NCBI GenBank assembly: GCA_949741925.1
Contig: CATJOY010000054.1
Span: 30,865-94,864, forward strand
Reading direction: 5' to 3'
Length of the DNA: 64,000 nt
From: an uncultured Desulfovibrionaceae bacterium
GTDB lineage: Bacteria > Desulfobacterota > Desulfovibrionia > Desulfovibrionales > Desulfovibrionaceae
Shown here: in pieces, positions 48,101-57,663 of the stretch
Layout of the letters: the number at the start of each line of letters is the position of its first letter
Position numbering within the stretch: the first letter of the stretch is position 1
The notes under the pieces: model-generated
Databases searched by the model: none
Seen by the model: only the letters and a program-made list of their open reading frames with translations
Told to the model about the DNA's origin: nothing
Position numbers and translations under genes: made by a program

Positions 48101-49297
48101 ATGCTGCTTCTGGGTTTTCTGTATCGAACTCTGCTCTTTTATACCCTCAGCAACGGGTATCTCTTTTGGTCTCTGTATCGCGTTTCCGGGAGACGCCGTT
48201 GGGTTTTCCTGACCTTGCCCTGGTTTTTGCTGATGGGCTTTTTCCCGGTTGTTTTCATGATGCTGCCCCCCGGCAAAGCGCAGCTCGTGTTAGGCCGCCT
48301 GGGCACGGTCTGGCTGGCTCCGGCCTTTTTTGGCCTGATGGTCTTCCTCTCTCTGGACGGCATTCGCCTGGCCCTGTGGGCTTTAGGAAAGCTCCGGCCG
48401 GGGAAGCCGCTCCCCCGGCCGCGCCGTTCGCGGGTCCGGGTGGCGGTGATCCTTTTCTGCGCTTGTCTCTTTGCCTATGGTCTCCATGAAGCTCGAAGCC
48501 TGAAAGTGACCAGCCTGGAACTTGCCACCGCCAAACTACCGCCGAATATGGAGAGGCTCCGCCTGGTCTTTGCCTCAGATTTGCACATCGGGCCCCAAAC
48601 AGGGCTTGCCATGCTGCGGAACACTGTAGGGACCATCCTGGCCCAACGGCCGGATGTCATTTTACTGGGCGGCGATATTCTGGATGACGCCCTGCAGGGT
48701 ACTGCGGCGGATAGCGCGGAACTGGCCCGGCTGCGCGCCCCCCTGGGGGTTTATGCCGTACTCGGCAACCACGATGCCTTTGGCGATCATGCCCGAGCGG
48801 TGGCCTTTTTGCAGGGGGCGGGCATTACCGTCCTTTCCCCGGGCCGGGTCTCGGCCGGTCCGCTGACGATTCTTGGCGTGGACGATCCCCGGGTGATGCG
48901 TCAAAAAGGCCTGGAGAGTGAATTGCCCGCGCTGCTGCGCGGTCTTGACAAGGAACGGTTTACCGTTCTTCTTGACCATAGGCCTGTTATGCGGCCCGAA
49001 GCCCTTGGCACGGTCGACTTGCAACTTTCCGGGCACAGCCACGGCGGCCAGATTATTTTTCTGAAGCCGTTGATGCTGGCGGCCTTCGGCACGAGGGAAG
49101 GCCTGAACAGCTATGCCGCGGAGGGCGGGACCAGCTTGCTCTTTGTCACTACCGGAACCGGCTTTTCCAAATTGCCCGTCAGAATCCTGATGCCGCCGGA
49201 GATCGTGGTCATCGATTTGGTCCCCCTAATTACTCCGTCCGAGCGCTCCGTTCCGGATGCCTCCGGCGGCCGGGGGATGGCTCCCCGCACCCCATGA
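48101..49297 (+). CDS. Membrane metallophosphoesterase (YaeI/YkuE type)
   Basis: 398 residues. Four N-terminal transmembrane segments (about 5-130) precede a calcineurin-like domain: ASDLHIG, GGDILDD, GNHDAFG and GHSHGGQ supply the dinuclear metal ligands. Members hydrolyse phosphodiester or pyrophosphate bonds of membrane-linked substrates. The final ~13 codons (from 49256) are derived from the dispersed repeat, so the native C-terminus may have been shorter. ATG 48101 follows GGGAGAGGGG. Confidence 0.85.
   Translation: MLLLGFLYRTLLFYTLSNGYLFWSLYRVSGRRRWVFLTLPWFLLMGFFPVVFMMLPPGKAQLVLGRLGTVWLAPAFFGLMVFLSLDGIRLALWALGKLRPGKPLPRPRRSRVRVAVILFCACLFAYGLHEARSLKVTSLELATAKLPPNMERLRLVFASDLHIGPQTGLAMLRNTVGTILAQRPDVILLGGDILDDALQGTAADSAELARLRAPLGVYAVLGNHDAFGDHARAVAFLQGAGITVLSPGRVSAGPLTILGVDDPRVMRQKGLESELPALLRGLDKERFTVLLDHRPVMRPEALGTVDLQLSGHSHGGQIIFLKPLMLAAFGTREGLNSYAAEGGTSLLFVTTGTGFSKLPVRILMPPEIVVIDLVPLITPSERSVPDASGGRGMAPRTP
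49255..49294. repeat. Dispersed repeat inside the 3' end of the metallophosphoesterase gene
   Basis: GGATGCCTCCGGCGGCCGGG followed by GGATGGCTCCCC matches the repeat core next to cobD and encodes the last residues of the protein. Confidence 0.75.
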
Positions 49298-49473
49298 GGA
49301 AATAGGTTCGCAGAAGAGGAGCAGGTTCCTTGGCCTTTGGATTTCACCTTGAACCCCGTCCGGCTCCCATGGTCTCTCGGTTCTCCAGGGCCTGCCGAGA
49401 AACTATGTGGCCGTCTTTGGGAACAATTGCTTATCGGAGCGCGTCGTCTTGTCCCCGGCCCGGCGTTTTGTCT

Positions 49474-50673
49474 TTATCTCCCTATGGGACAAGATCTTTG
49501 TAACAGACGACTGCCCCAAAACCAGACCGCGAAGCTCCCCAAACTGATAATAAAAAAGCTTGTCGAAAAGCTTCCGGTAAGCTCACGTCCATTGCCCAAA
49601 ATGAGGATGATACCAATGTTGGCGATATTGGCTGTCAGGTTCATGACGCCGATGGCTGTGCCTGTGGAGGAAGGCTCTACCAGCGTGCCGGTCAGGCTGA
49701 AGAGGCTGCCGTAGGTAATGCCGCTGAAGAGAACCAGGATACTCCCCAGGCTGAAGGAAAGCAAGGGCAGGGAACTGATGCCCATCAGCAGGAAGCTGAC
49801 CGCGATGCCGAAGATTGCCGCGCTGACCATCTGGATCCGACTGAGCCAACGCAGAAGTTCCCCACCGAAGGCCCGCGCAAAGACTGCCATGAACAGCAGC
49901 GCTCCTGTAGCCAGGGCCCAGGAATCCGCGTTGCCGCTGCCTTCCTGATCCGCCAGAATGCTGGGCAGCCAGTTGCCCATGTTGTTCATAGCGGCGTAGG
50001 CGATGCCGTGAAACGCTCCTAATGCCCAAAGGGGTTTGAAGGCGATGATTTTTCGGGTGGTGGCCAGCATTTGCGCGCAACCAGCCAGCCTTGCCTGCGG
50101 CGCGGGGCGCGCAGATGGGGCAAAGGGAGCTTGGGGCAGGCAACGCATGGAAATGAGCGCCAGGAGAGAGAGCCCGGCCGGAATACAGTAGGCCCAGAAC
50201 CAGGCCTGTTCCCCAAGCCGGGGGAGGATGGCATAGGGCAGCATCGTCCCGATGCAGAAACAGGCTCCTTGGATGCCTTGGGCGCGGGGAACCCGGTCCG
50301 GCGGGGCGAGAACTTGAAGCACTTTGACCGCGCCGAGAAAAAGGAAGGCCGTAGAGACCCCCAGCACCATGCGCATCAGGATGGCTAAAAAAAGGCTCTC
50401 CGGGGCGAGCAGCGGGCTGAGCGTGCCGAGGAGCGAAAGAGCAAAGGAAAGGTACAGGGAGCGTTGAGCCCCGAGTTTATCCAGAAAGATGCCTGCGGGG
50501 ATTTGCGCGAGGGCGTGGGTCCAAAACATAGAACTCAGCAAGGTTGCCAGCCCACCGAAATCCACGTCGAGCAGCGCCATAACCTGCCGGGAGAGCGGAG
50601 GAATATTCATTTGCATAAAACCGAGGCCCAGGGTGCAGAAGGAAGGAAACCAGATGTACACGGGTATTCTCAT
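49474..50673 (-). CDS. Major facilitator superfamily transporter
   Basis: 399 residues with about 12 transmembrane segments. An MFS A-like loop appears as GIFLDKLGAQRSLYLS between helices 2 and 3. ATG 50673 (MRIPVYIWF) has AAGGAA upstream, and the in-frame extension to 50970 reads across the divergent promoter region. The substrate is unknown. It diverges from mutL. Confidence 0.82.
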   Translation of the reverse strand: MRIPVYIWFPSFCTLGLGFMQMNIPPLSRQVMALLDVDFGGLATLLSSMFWTHALAQIPAGIFLDKLGAQRSLYLSFALSLLGTLSPLLAPESLFLAILMRMVLGVSTAFLFLGAVKVLQVLAPPDRVPRAQGIQGACFCIGTMLPYAILPRLGEQAWFWAYCIPAGLSLLALISMRCLPQAPFAPSARPAPQARLAGCAQMLATTRKIIAFKPLWALGAFHGIAYAAMNNMGNWLPSILADQEGSGNADSWALATGALLFMAVFARAFGGELLRWLSRIQMVSAAIFGIAVSFLLMGISSLPLLSFSLGSILVLFSGITYGSLFSLTGTLVEPSSTGTAIGVMNLTANIANIGIILILGNGRELTGSFSTSFFIISLGSFAVWFWGSRLLQRSCPIGR

Positions 50674-50783
50674 AACGGAACGTTCCTTATTTATGGCAGG
50701 TTGCCTCAGAGCGGGTAAACAACGGGCGAAAGACCGGCGACGGCTGCGGATAGCTCTCCCGGGTACACCCTCTATTCGCCACG

Positions 50784-50811
50784 TTGTCAATACGCGCCGT
50801 TGTGCTATACA
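50784..50811 (+). promoter_or_regulatory. Candidate sigma-70 promoter for mutL
   Basis: TTGTCA, a 16-base spacer and TATACA, 141 bases upstream of the mutL start in the divergent gap. Confidence 0.5.
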
Positions 50812-50952
50812 GAACACATGGTCCGCGCGGCGTCCCCGCGCTCCGGCCGGATTCAGGCCGGGGTTCCTTGAGAATGGGCCGGGCGGATGGTTTGTAAGCG
50901 CTTTGGCCGCCGGATTCTCCCGTAGTAACCGTTTTCCCCGCGAGCAGACCCT

Positions 50953-52905
50953 ATGAATGAGCAACCCCAATGCCGCAAACCGATCAGACTTCTTCCTCAG
51001 GCCCTGCGCAACCAGATAGCCGCCGGAGAAGTGGTGGAGCGTCCGGCCAGCGTGCTCAAGGAATTGGTGGAGAACAGCTTGGATGCCGGGGCCACGGAAA
51101 TCGGAGTGCGTCTGGAAAACGGGGGGCAGAGTTTCTTGAGCGTGCAGGATAACGGCCGGGGCATCCCCTCAGAGGAGCTGGAGTTGGCCGTCACCCGCCA
51201 CGCCACCAGCAAGGTTTCGAGTTTTGAGGAACTTTTTCACGTTGCCAGTTACGGTTTTCGCGGAGAGGCCCTGCCAAGCATTGCTTCAGTTTCTCGGCTT
51301 CGCGTGGTCAGCCTGGATCAGGCTTCCGGCGCAGGCGGCCAGGCCGGTTTTATTGAAGTCAGCGGCGGCGAGGTAACAGATCGGGGGGCGGCTTCGCTTC
51401 ATCAGGGAACCCTGGTAGAGGTGCGCGATCTCTTTGCCAATGTCCCGGCCCGTCTAAAGTTTCTAAAACAGCCGAGCGCCGAGCAGCAACGCTGCAAAGA
51501 GACCCTGATTCGGCTGGCTTTGGCCCGGCCGGAGGTTTCCTTCAGCCTGAACGCCGGGGGGCGGGAGGTTTTGCGCTTTAACGCTCGTGAAGATCTGGCC
51601 CGGCGTCTCGCCCGGATCTGGCCGCCCCGGGTGGTAGAGGGGCTTATTCCGGTGGAGGCGGCAGCAACCTCCATGCGCCTCTCCGGGCTGACCGCCAGCC
51701 CGGCCACTGCCCAGGCCCGGGGTGAACGTTTGTTTTTTTACGTCAACGGGCGGCCCGTCAACGCTAAAACCCTCCTGGCCGCCGTGCGCGAGGCGTACCG
51801 GGGAAAGATCATCGGCCGGGAATATCCTCAAGCGGTGCTCTTTTTGGAGCTTGATCCCGGGGAGGTCGATGTCAACGTGCATCCGGCCAAAAGCGAAGTC
51901 CGTTTCCGGGAGGAAAGCGCTGTTTTTTCCTTTGTCCGCCGAGCTGTGGCCCAGGCCCTCGAAGGGATTGGGCCCCTGGAGGCAACCGCTCCGGAGCAGG
52001 ATGTCAGCTCGTTGTTTGGCGGTTCCGCCCCGGGAGCGCAGGACCCGGCGGAAGAAAAGGTCGAGACGGAATGGAGCCCCCGGCCGAAAGGTTTTTGGGG
52101 GGTGCTGGATGCGCCTCCGCTTCTTCCCCGCCGGGAAGGTAAAGAAGAACAAGAAACCCTGGTGTTCCCGGAGCCCGACGGCACTGACGACGCCCGTGGG
52201 GCGGCGCGGGCCGCGGGCGGCACAGAGCCAAATGTCTTTTCTGCATTGTCGTCATGCCCGCCGGTGTACCATGACCGGGCGTTCACGCCGCAGCTACGGG
52301 AAGAAGTGCCGGCGGCCTACGGCGCCCAGGCCGGAACCGCCCGGCCGCTGAAGGATCGGGTTCATGCCTTTACGTATCTCGGGCAGGTGGAGAATACGTA
52401 CCTGATCGTATTGCGCGGCGGCAAACTGATGCTCATCGACCAGCACGCGGCCCATGAACGGGTTCTTTTGGCGCGCATTGAAAAGGAAGGCTCCGCCGGG
52501 CAGAGCCAGCTTTTGGCCGTGCCGTTGGAACTGCCTTTGCATCCCGGCGAGCGGGAGGAGCTGACCGCCATCTGGGGAGACCTGGCCTCCCTCGGCTTTA
52601 GCCTGGAAAATACCGGAACCACCCTTCAGATCAGCGGTATTCCTCCACTGCTCAGCCGCGCCCAAGCCGCCGCCTTTCTGCGCGAGGCCATGACCGGCAG
52701 GAAGGGCGGCTTTGAAAGCCTTTGGCATCTCATGGCCTGCCGTTCAGCCATTAAGGCTGGAGATGCCCTCACGCCGGATGAAGCCGCATCCCTGATCACC
52801 CAATGGCTGGAAACGCCCAATGCGGGCTTTTGCCCCCACGGGCGGCCGACGGCCGTGACCTTCAGCGCGCAGGATCTGGAAAAGATGTTCAAACGGGGCC
52901 GTTAG
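50953..52905 (+). CDS. mutL: DNA mismatch repair protein MutL
   Basis: 650 residues. The GHKL ATPase is at about 1-340 (IAAGEVVERPASVLKELVENSLDAGA, DNGRGIP, GFRGEALPSI). The C-terminal dimerisation/endonuclease domain has LIDQHAAHER, ACRSAIKAGD and CPHGRPTAV, typical of endonuclease-type MutL. The second Glu of the DQHA-x2-E-x4-E motif reads Ala here. ATG 50953 has only a weak ribosome site. No mutS is in the window. Confidence 0.96.
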   Translation: MNEQPQCRKPIRLLPQALRNQIAAGEVVERPASVLKELVENSLDAGATEIGVRLENGGQSFLSVQDNGRGIPSEELELAVTRHATSKVSSFEELFHVASYGFRGEALPSIASVSRLRVVSLDQASGAGGQAGFIEVSGGEVTDRGAASLHQGTLVEVRDLFANVPARLKFLKQPSAEQQRCKETLIRLALARPEVSFSLNAGGREVLRFNAREDLARRLARIWPPRVVEGLIPVEAAATSMRLSGLTASPATAQARGERLFFYVNGRPVNAKTLLAAVREAYRGKIIGREYPQAVLFLELDPGEVDVNVHPAKSEVRFREESAVFSFVRRAVAQALEGIGPLEATAPEQDVSSLFGGSAPGAQDPAEEKVETEWSPRPKGFWGVLDAPPLLPRREGKEEQETLVFPEPDGTDDARGAARAAGGTEPNVFSALSSCPPVYHDRAFTPQLREEVPAAYGAQAGTARPLKDRVHAFTYLGQVENTYLIVLRGGKLMLIDQHAAHERVLLARIEKEGSAGQSQLLAVPLELPLHPGEREELTAIWGDLASLGFSLENTGTTLQISGIPPLLSRAQAAAFLREAMTGRKGGFESLWHLMACRSAIKAGDALTPDEAASLITQWLETPNAGFCPHGRPTAVTFSAQDLEKMFKRGR

Positions 52906-53077
52906 GCTTCTCTTTATGGCCCTTTATGGCTCTGGCGAAGGTGCCGCAGCTCTTTCACATCACGAGGCTATCAAGAACAGAGCGCTCCGTTAGGCAAGGA
53001 ACAACCCTATAGACGTTTGCGGATGAGGCAAGGCCCGGCGCATCCCGGGGGCTATCGGCCGCGCAAGGAGGTTTTTT

Positions 53078-53389
53078 ATGGCGGATTATCCGGTACGTAT
53101 CGAAGCCATCAGCATCAACGGCGGCAAAGGAGCCTGCAAAGGCAGAGCCCGTACCCGATTGGGGGAAGAACATCTCCTGCATATCCATACCCCGGCCGGG
53201 ATTTGTGCCCGCGCCCTGCATACCCTCTATCCCTACATTATGGCCCTGCGGTTTTCGGAAAAGACCTTTTTCGAGCGAAAAGGGCCTTTTATTGAAATAT
53301 ACTGCCCGGATGGAGATGTTCTTTTCAGACTCAGCCGGGTTCGGGAAGAGAGCAAACCGAAGGGTGGCGAGAAGCCCGACGCTGTGTAA
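53078..53389 (+). CDS. TIGR04076-like small protein
   Basis: 103 residues. GICARALHTLYPYIMALRFSEKTFF and the final YCPDGDVLFRLSR match the pattern I recall for TIGR04076 proteins (a conserved Cys, LYPYI and LRF). ATG 53078 has a near-perfect AAGGAGG. It lies 172 bases after mutL and ends before a bidirectional terminator. Function unknown. Confidence 0.7.
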   Translation: MADYPVRIEAISINGGKGACKGRARTRLGEEHLLHIHTPAGICARALHTLYPYIMALRFSEKTFFERKGPFIEIYCPDGDVLFRLSRVREESKPKGGEKPDAV

Positions 53390-53452
53390 TAACTGAACGC
53401 CTTCGGACGCTCGATGGGAGAGCGTTTTTACGGAGGGGAAAGGGGACCGGGG

Positions 53453-53492
53453 AAGGGGAGGCGCTTTTTTTAAAAAAGCGCCTCCCCTTTTC
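53453..53492. terminator. Bidirectional terminator, small gene / nfnB
   Basis: A long palindrome GGGGAGGCGCTTTTTT / AAAAAAGCGCCTCCCC joined by one T, with T-runs on both exits. It serves both convergent genes. Confidence 0.9.
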
Positions 53493-53505
53493 CGCCGGGT
53501 TTTTG

Positions 53506-54930
53506 TTACTGCAAAAGCCTTCTGGCAATTTCCTTGGCCGCGGTTCTGCCCGCGCCCATGGCCAGGATAACGGTAGCGGCGCCGGTAACGATATCACCGC
53601 CGGCGAAGACGCCCGGAATGGAGGTTTCGCCGTTTTCGTCAACTTCGATGTACCCCCATTTATTGAGTTTGAGTTCGGGGGTTGCCTCCATAAGAATGGG
53701 ATTGGCCCGGGTGCCCACGGCTACAATGGCGAGATCGGTGGCTAATTCGTAGGTATCGCCGGGGATGGGCTTGGGGCTGCGGCGGCCGGAATCATCAGGA
53801 TCGCCGAGGGCCATGCGTTGCAGGGTCACACTTTTGAGAACGCCGTTTTCGTCGCCGTGGAAGGCCACGGGGGAGCTGAGCATAAGCAGTTGCACGCCTT
53901 CTTCTTCAGCGTGTTCCAGCTCTTCGTGCCGGCAGGGCATTTCATCGCGGGTGCGCCGATAGACGATGCTGACGGATTCAGCGCCCAGGCGCAAAGCGGT
54001 ACGGGCGGCATCCATGGCAACGTTGCCCGCGCCGTAAACTGTGACGTTTTTGCCGTTGTAGGTCGGGGTATCGTAGTTGGGGAAATCGTAGGCCCGGCCG
54101 AGGTTGGCTCGGGTCAGGTATTCGTTGGCCGAAAAAACGCCGATGAGGTTTTCTCCGGGCACGTTCAGGAAGCGGGGAAGGCCCGCGCCCACGCCGATGA
54201 ACACGGCCTCAAAGCCTTGATCCAGAAGATCCTGGATAGAGAAGGTCTTGCCGCCGACCCAGTTGGTCACAAAGGTAACACCCAACTGGCGCAAGGCGGT
54301 CAATTCCTTTTCCACAACCAGGGTCTTGGGCAGACGGAATTCGGGAATGCCGTAGACCAAAACGCCGCCGACAACGTGCAGACCTTCAAAAACCGTAACA
54401 GAAATGCCTTTGGCGGCCAAATCGCCGGCCACAGTCAGGGATGAGGGGCCGGAACCGATGCAGGCAACCTTGTGGGTGCCATCGGGGAAGACGCAGGCTT
54501 CCTGACCGGTGAGCTGGGCGCAGGCATCGGAGGCAAGGTAGGTATCGGCCACAAAGCGTTCCAGGCGGCCGATGGCAATGGGCTGCTTTTTGGCGTTGAG
54601 GATGCAGCGGCCTTCGCATTGATCTTCTTGGGGGCACACCCGTCCGCAGATAGCCGGCAGGGCGTTGCTGCGTTTGATAGTGGTATACGCTTCATCAAAG
54701 CGTTCTTCAGCCACAGCCTTGATAAAATCTTTGATGGGAACTTCCACGGGGCAGCCGGAAACGCATTTGGGATTTTTGCACTGTAAACAACGGCGGGCCT
54801 CTTCAAGGGCCTGCTCGCGAGTGTAGCCAAGAGCAACTTCGGAAAAATTATGGATACGCTCCCCGGCGGGTTGACAAGGCATCGCAACCCTTGTGCCGAG
54901 GCCTTTTTTGGGTTTGGCTGTCTCAGACAT
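53506..54930 (-). CDS. nfnB: NfnB subunit, NADH-dependent reduced ferredoxin:NADP oxidoreductase (GltD-like)
   Basis: Large subunit of the electron-bifurcating transhydrogenase. 474 residues: N-terminal 4Fe-4S motifs (CLQCKNPKCVSGCPVEVPI and CGRVCPQEDQCEGRC), FAD-binding IGSGPSSLTVAGDLAAKG, NAD(P)-binding VYGAGNVAMDAARTALRLG and a C-terminal flavin motif GVFAGGDIVTGAATVI. ATG 54930 overlaps the nfnA stop by eight bases. A glutamate synthase small subunit is the alternative, but the fused context with nfnA decides. Confidence 0.92.
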   Translation of the reverse strand: MSETAKPKKGLGTRVAMPCQPAGERIHNFSEVALGYTREQALEEARRCLQCKNPKCVSGCPVEVPIKDFIKAVAEERFDEAYTTIKRSNALPAICGRVCPQEDQCEGRCILNAKKQPIAIGRLERFVADTYLASDACAQLTGQEACVFPDGTHKVACIGSGPSSLTVAGDLAAKGISVTVFEGLHVVGGVLVYGIPEFRLPKTLVVEKELTALRQLGVTFVTNWVGGKTFSIQDLLDQGFEAVFIGVGAGLPRFLNVPGENLIGVFSANEYLTRANLGRAYDFPNYDTPTYNGKNVTVYGAGNVAMDAARTALRLGAESVSIVYRRTRDEMPCRHEELEHAEEEGVQLLMLSSPVAFHGDENGVLKSVTLQRMALGDPDDSGRRSPKPIPGDTYELATDLAIVAVGTRANPILMEATPELKLNKWGYIEVDENGETSIPGVFAGGDIVTGAATVILAMGAGRTAAKEIARRLLQ

Positions 54931-55765
54931 TGTGGCACCTGCACTTATGTTCTTCGTTGGAGATATGTTCCTGGTTCCTGAAGGCGGCGAGACGCTGGCG
55001 AAGCTCTTTGAAATCCACAAGCTGACCATCGAATTCGGGGCCGTCCACACAGGTAAATTTGGTTTCGCCCCCCACGGTGACGCGGCAGGCTCCGCACATG
55101 CCGATGCCATCGACCATGATGGAGTTGAGGCTGACCACGGTAGGCACGCCAAAGGGCTTGGTTGTTCTGGCAACGGCCTCCATCATGGGCACCGGGCCGA
55201 CGGCCACAACTTCCTTAACGGCGGCATCGTTTTCAAGGCGCTCCTTGAGGATATCGGTAACCAGGCCTTTCACTCCGGCGCTGCCGTCGTCGGTGGAAAC
55301 GAGCACTTCGGGGCAGAAGGAGGAAAGCTCTTTTTCAAAGAGGAGCAAGTCTTTATTGCGCGCGCCGATGATGGCCACAACGTGGTTGCCCGCCCGATGG
55401 TGCCCTTTGGCGATATGGTGCATGGCCGCGATGCCGGTGCCGCCGCCAACGCAAATGACCGTGCCCTTTTTTTCGATATGGGTTTCCCGACCCAGCGGGC
55501 CGCAGACATCCAGAATTCCATCGCCCTCGCGCAACTGCTCCAGCAGCGCTGTGGATTTTCCCAGCACCAAATACACGATGGTGATGGTTCCGTTGTGCGG
55601 ATCGGTATCCGCGATGGTCAGGGGAACGCGTTCTCCTTTTTCGCAGATACGCAGGATGACGAAGTTTCCGGGTTTGGCCTTGGCCGCGATATGGGGTGCG
55701 TCCAAGACCAGTTTGCTGGTCTGGCCGGGGATGAGGGATTCTTTTTTCACAATACGGGTAGGCAT
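54923..55765 (-). CDS. nfnA: NfnA subunit, ferredoxin-NADP reductase-like
   Basis: Small subunit of NfnAB. 280 residues with an FAD-binding FNR/PyrK-like domain (PGNFVILRICEKGERVPLTIAD), an NAD-binding VCVGGGTGIAAMHHIA-like segment (VICVGGGTGIAAMHH) and a C-terminal 2Fe-2S site with closely spaced cysteines (MCGACRVTV, then TCVDGPEFDG). ATG 55765 has AAGGAG well upstream. The complex couples NADH and reduced ferredoxin to NADP reduction, which fits an anaerobe. Confidence 0.92.
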   Translation of the reverse strand: MPTRIVKKESLIPGQTSKLVLDAPHIAAKAKPGNFVILRICEKGERVPLTIADTDPHNGTITIVYLVLGKSTALLEQLREGDGILDVCGPLGRETHIEKKGTVICVGGGTGIAAMHHIAKGHHRAGNHVVAIIGARNKDLLLFEKELSSFCPEVLVSTDDGSAGVKGLVTDILKERLENDAAVKEVVAVGPVPMMEAVARTTKPFGVPTVVSLNSIMVDGIGMCGACRVTVGGETKFTCVDGPEFDGQLVDFKELRQRLAAFRNQEHISNEEHKCRCHNV

Positions 55766-55953
55766 AGCACTCCGTTCTCCTTGGGAAAAAGTATGCAGGA
55801 CAGCAACGCGGTTTTCGCGCAACATGGCTTCATACCTTTGCAAGAATGCGTTAGGCAAGCAAAAAAGCGGCGGTGTGGCGCTTCGCATGTGGGGGCAATG
55901 ATGGTCTCCTGATAAAAAGAGGTTCCTCCGCGGAAGCTCTTGAGTTTATCAAA

Positions 55954-57663
55954 TCACTGGGGGGGCCGGGTACGCGCGAAGCCGCGTCGTAGCAGAGAAT
56001 AGCCCAGCCTTCCGGCCAGAGCCAGGGCCAGGATGCAGGAACCCACGGCGGAAGCCGCGGCCGCGTTGCCGGTATCGCTGATCTGGAGCATGAAGATCGA
56101 GGCGGGCATGCTTTCCGGAGTGTAGAGAAACACCAGGGCGGAGATGGTGGTCAGGCTGTTGACAAAGAAATAGAAGGAGATTTCCAGAAGGCTTTCCCGG
56201 CTGAGGGGCAGGATGACGCGAAACAAGGTGCGTCGGCGGGGTACGGCCAGGGTTCGGCCCACAGTTTCAAAATCCGGGTTGATGTGTTGCAGGGTGGTCA
56301 CCGCGGCGAGCTGACCTACCGTATAGAAGTGGATGAGGGTATTGATGAGCAGCAGCGGGAGGGAACCATAGAGGCAAGCGAACAAGGCGCCGGGCCGGTT
56401 GAAGGCGAAGATATAGGCAAGGCCGAGCACGGTGCCGGGGATGCTCAGGGGGATGAGCGCCAGCAGGGTGTATGCCGCGCCGAGAAAAGAGGGAAGGCCG
56501 CGCCGCCGGCTGAGGTAGGCTCCGCTAAAAGCCAGAGTCGGCCCGAGGAGGGCCGCGCTTCCGGCCAACAGGAGCGAGTTGCCCAAGGGGCTGTAATCTC
56601 CGCCCAAGAGCGAGAAATCGTAGTTGGCCAACGTCAGGCTGAAATCATAGGGCCAGAAGCTGATAAACGATCCCCAGACCACCAGGCCGAAGAGGAACAA
56701 GAGAAAGCCCAGGATCAGCCAGGCCAGCAGAGTAAAGGCAAGATCGCGTCCGGGGCGGGAGCGAAGCGGTAAGGCCATGCCCGAGGCGTGGAGCAGGGCT
56801 TGTTTTTTGCGGGCCCGGCGGTCGATGCCAAAGGCGATAAGGGCGGGGAACAGCAACAGGATGCTGATAGCCGCGCCTAGGGAAAAATTTTGCTGGCCGA
56901 GCACCTGCTTGTAAATTTCCGTTGCCAGCATGGCGTGGTTGCCGCCCAGAACTTGCGGCACACCGAAATCGGTGATGGTCAGAATGAAGCAGGTCAGGGC
57001 GGCGCTGATCAGGCCGTAGCGGGTTTGGGGCAGGGTGATGGTCAAAAAGCGGCGAAAGCTCCCCGCGCTTAAGGTGCGGGCCGCCTCATGCAGCGAGGGA
57101 TCAGCGCTGCGGAGGCCCGCGGTCAGAAGAAGCGTTGCATGGGGCAGGCAGATGACCGCGCTGCCCATAATGATGCCCAGCGGACCGTAAAGATCGATAT
57201 CGCCCATGAAAGGCCGGGCCAGGCCTTGGCGTCCGAAAAGGTAGATGAGGCCTAGGGCCGGGAAAAGAGAAGGGGCGAAAAGCGGCAGGAGCGAAAGGCC
57301 GGAAGCCAAGGTTGCCCCGAGCATTCGGGTTCGGGTGATGCCATAGGCCAGGATGAAGGCCGGGGGCAGGGTAACGGCAGTGGTCGCCAAGCCCATGAGC
57401 AGGGTGTTGCCGAGGGCCTCCGTCAGGCCCGGTTCTCGGAAGCAGGTCCGAAAGGCATCCAGCCCCACAAAGGCGCCCTGCGCGTTGCAAAGGCTTTTGG
57501 CGAGCAGGCAAAGCAGCGGGATCAGCAGAGCGAAGGCCAGGAACAGCAGCAGAAGAAGCAGCAGCGCGGCGGCAGCAGGGCGGCCGGGGTCCTTAATGCG
57601 TAACGGCTTGCCCGTAAACGAGGCGGCGCGGAAGGCTCCCCAAGGCCGGCTAGGGCTGCTCAT
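55954..57663 (-). CDS. Fe3+-type ABC transporter permease (FbpB-like)
   Basis: 569 residues with about 12 transmembrane segments in two homologous halves. Each half carries an EAA loop for contact with the ATPase: EAARTLSAGSFRRFLTITLP and ETVGRTLAVPRRRTLFRVIL. This fused-permease layout is that of FbpB/AfuB ferric-iron and 2-aminoethylphosphonate transporters. Its ATG overlaps the ATPase stop by four bases. No binding protein is encoded nearby. Confidence 0.88.
   Translation of the reverse strand: MSSPSRPWGAFRAASFTGKPLRIKDPGRPAAAALLLLLLLFLAFALLIPLLCLLAKSLCNAQGAFVGLDAFRTCFREPGLTEALGNTLLMGLATTAVTLPPAFILAYGITRTRMLGATLASGLSLLPLFAPSLFPALGLIYLFGRQGLARPFMGDIDLYGPLGIIMGSAVICLPHATLLLTAGLRSADPSLHEAARTLSAGSFRRFLTITLPQTRYGLISAALTCFILTITDFGVPQVLGGNHAMLATEIYKQVLGQQNFSLGAAISILLLFPALIAFGIDRRARKKQALLHASGMALPLRSRPGRDLAFTLLAWLILGFLLFLFGLVVWGSFISFWPYDFSLTLANYDFSLLGGDYSPLGNSLLLAGSAALLGPTLAFSGAYLSRRRGLPSFLGAAYTLLALIPLSIPGTVLGLAYIFAFNRPGALFACLYGSLPLLLINTLIHFYTVGQLAAVTTLQHINPDFETVGRTLAVPRRRTLFRVILPLSRESLLEISFYFFVNSLTTISALVFLYTPESMPASIFMLQISDTGNAAAASAVGSCILALALAGRLGYSLLRRGFARTRPPQ

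Noticed and set aside
54893..55912. 339-codon plus-strand frame opposite nfnAB
   Set aside because: Antisense to two well-supported genes; no recognisable motif or ribosome site.
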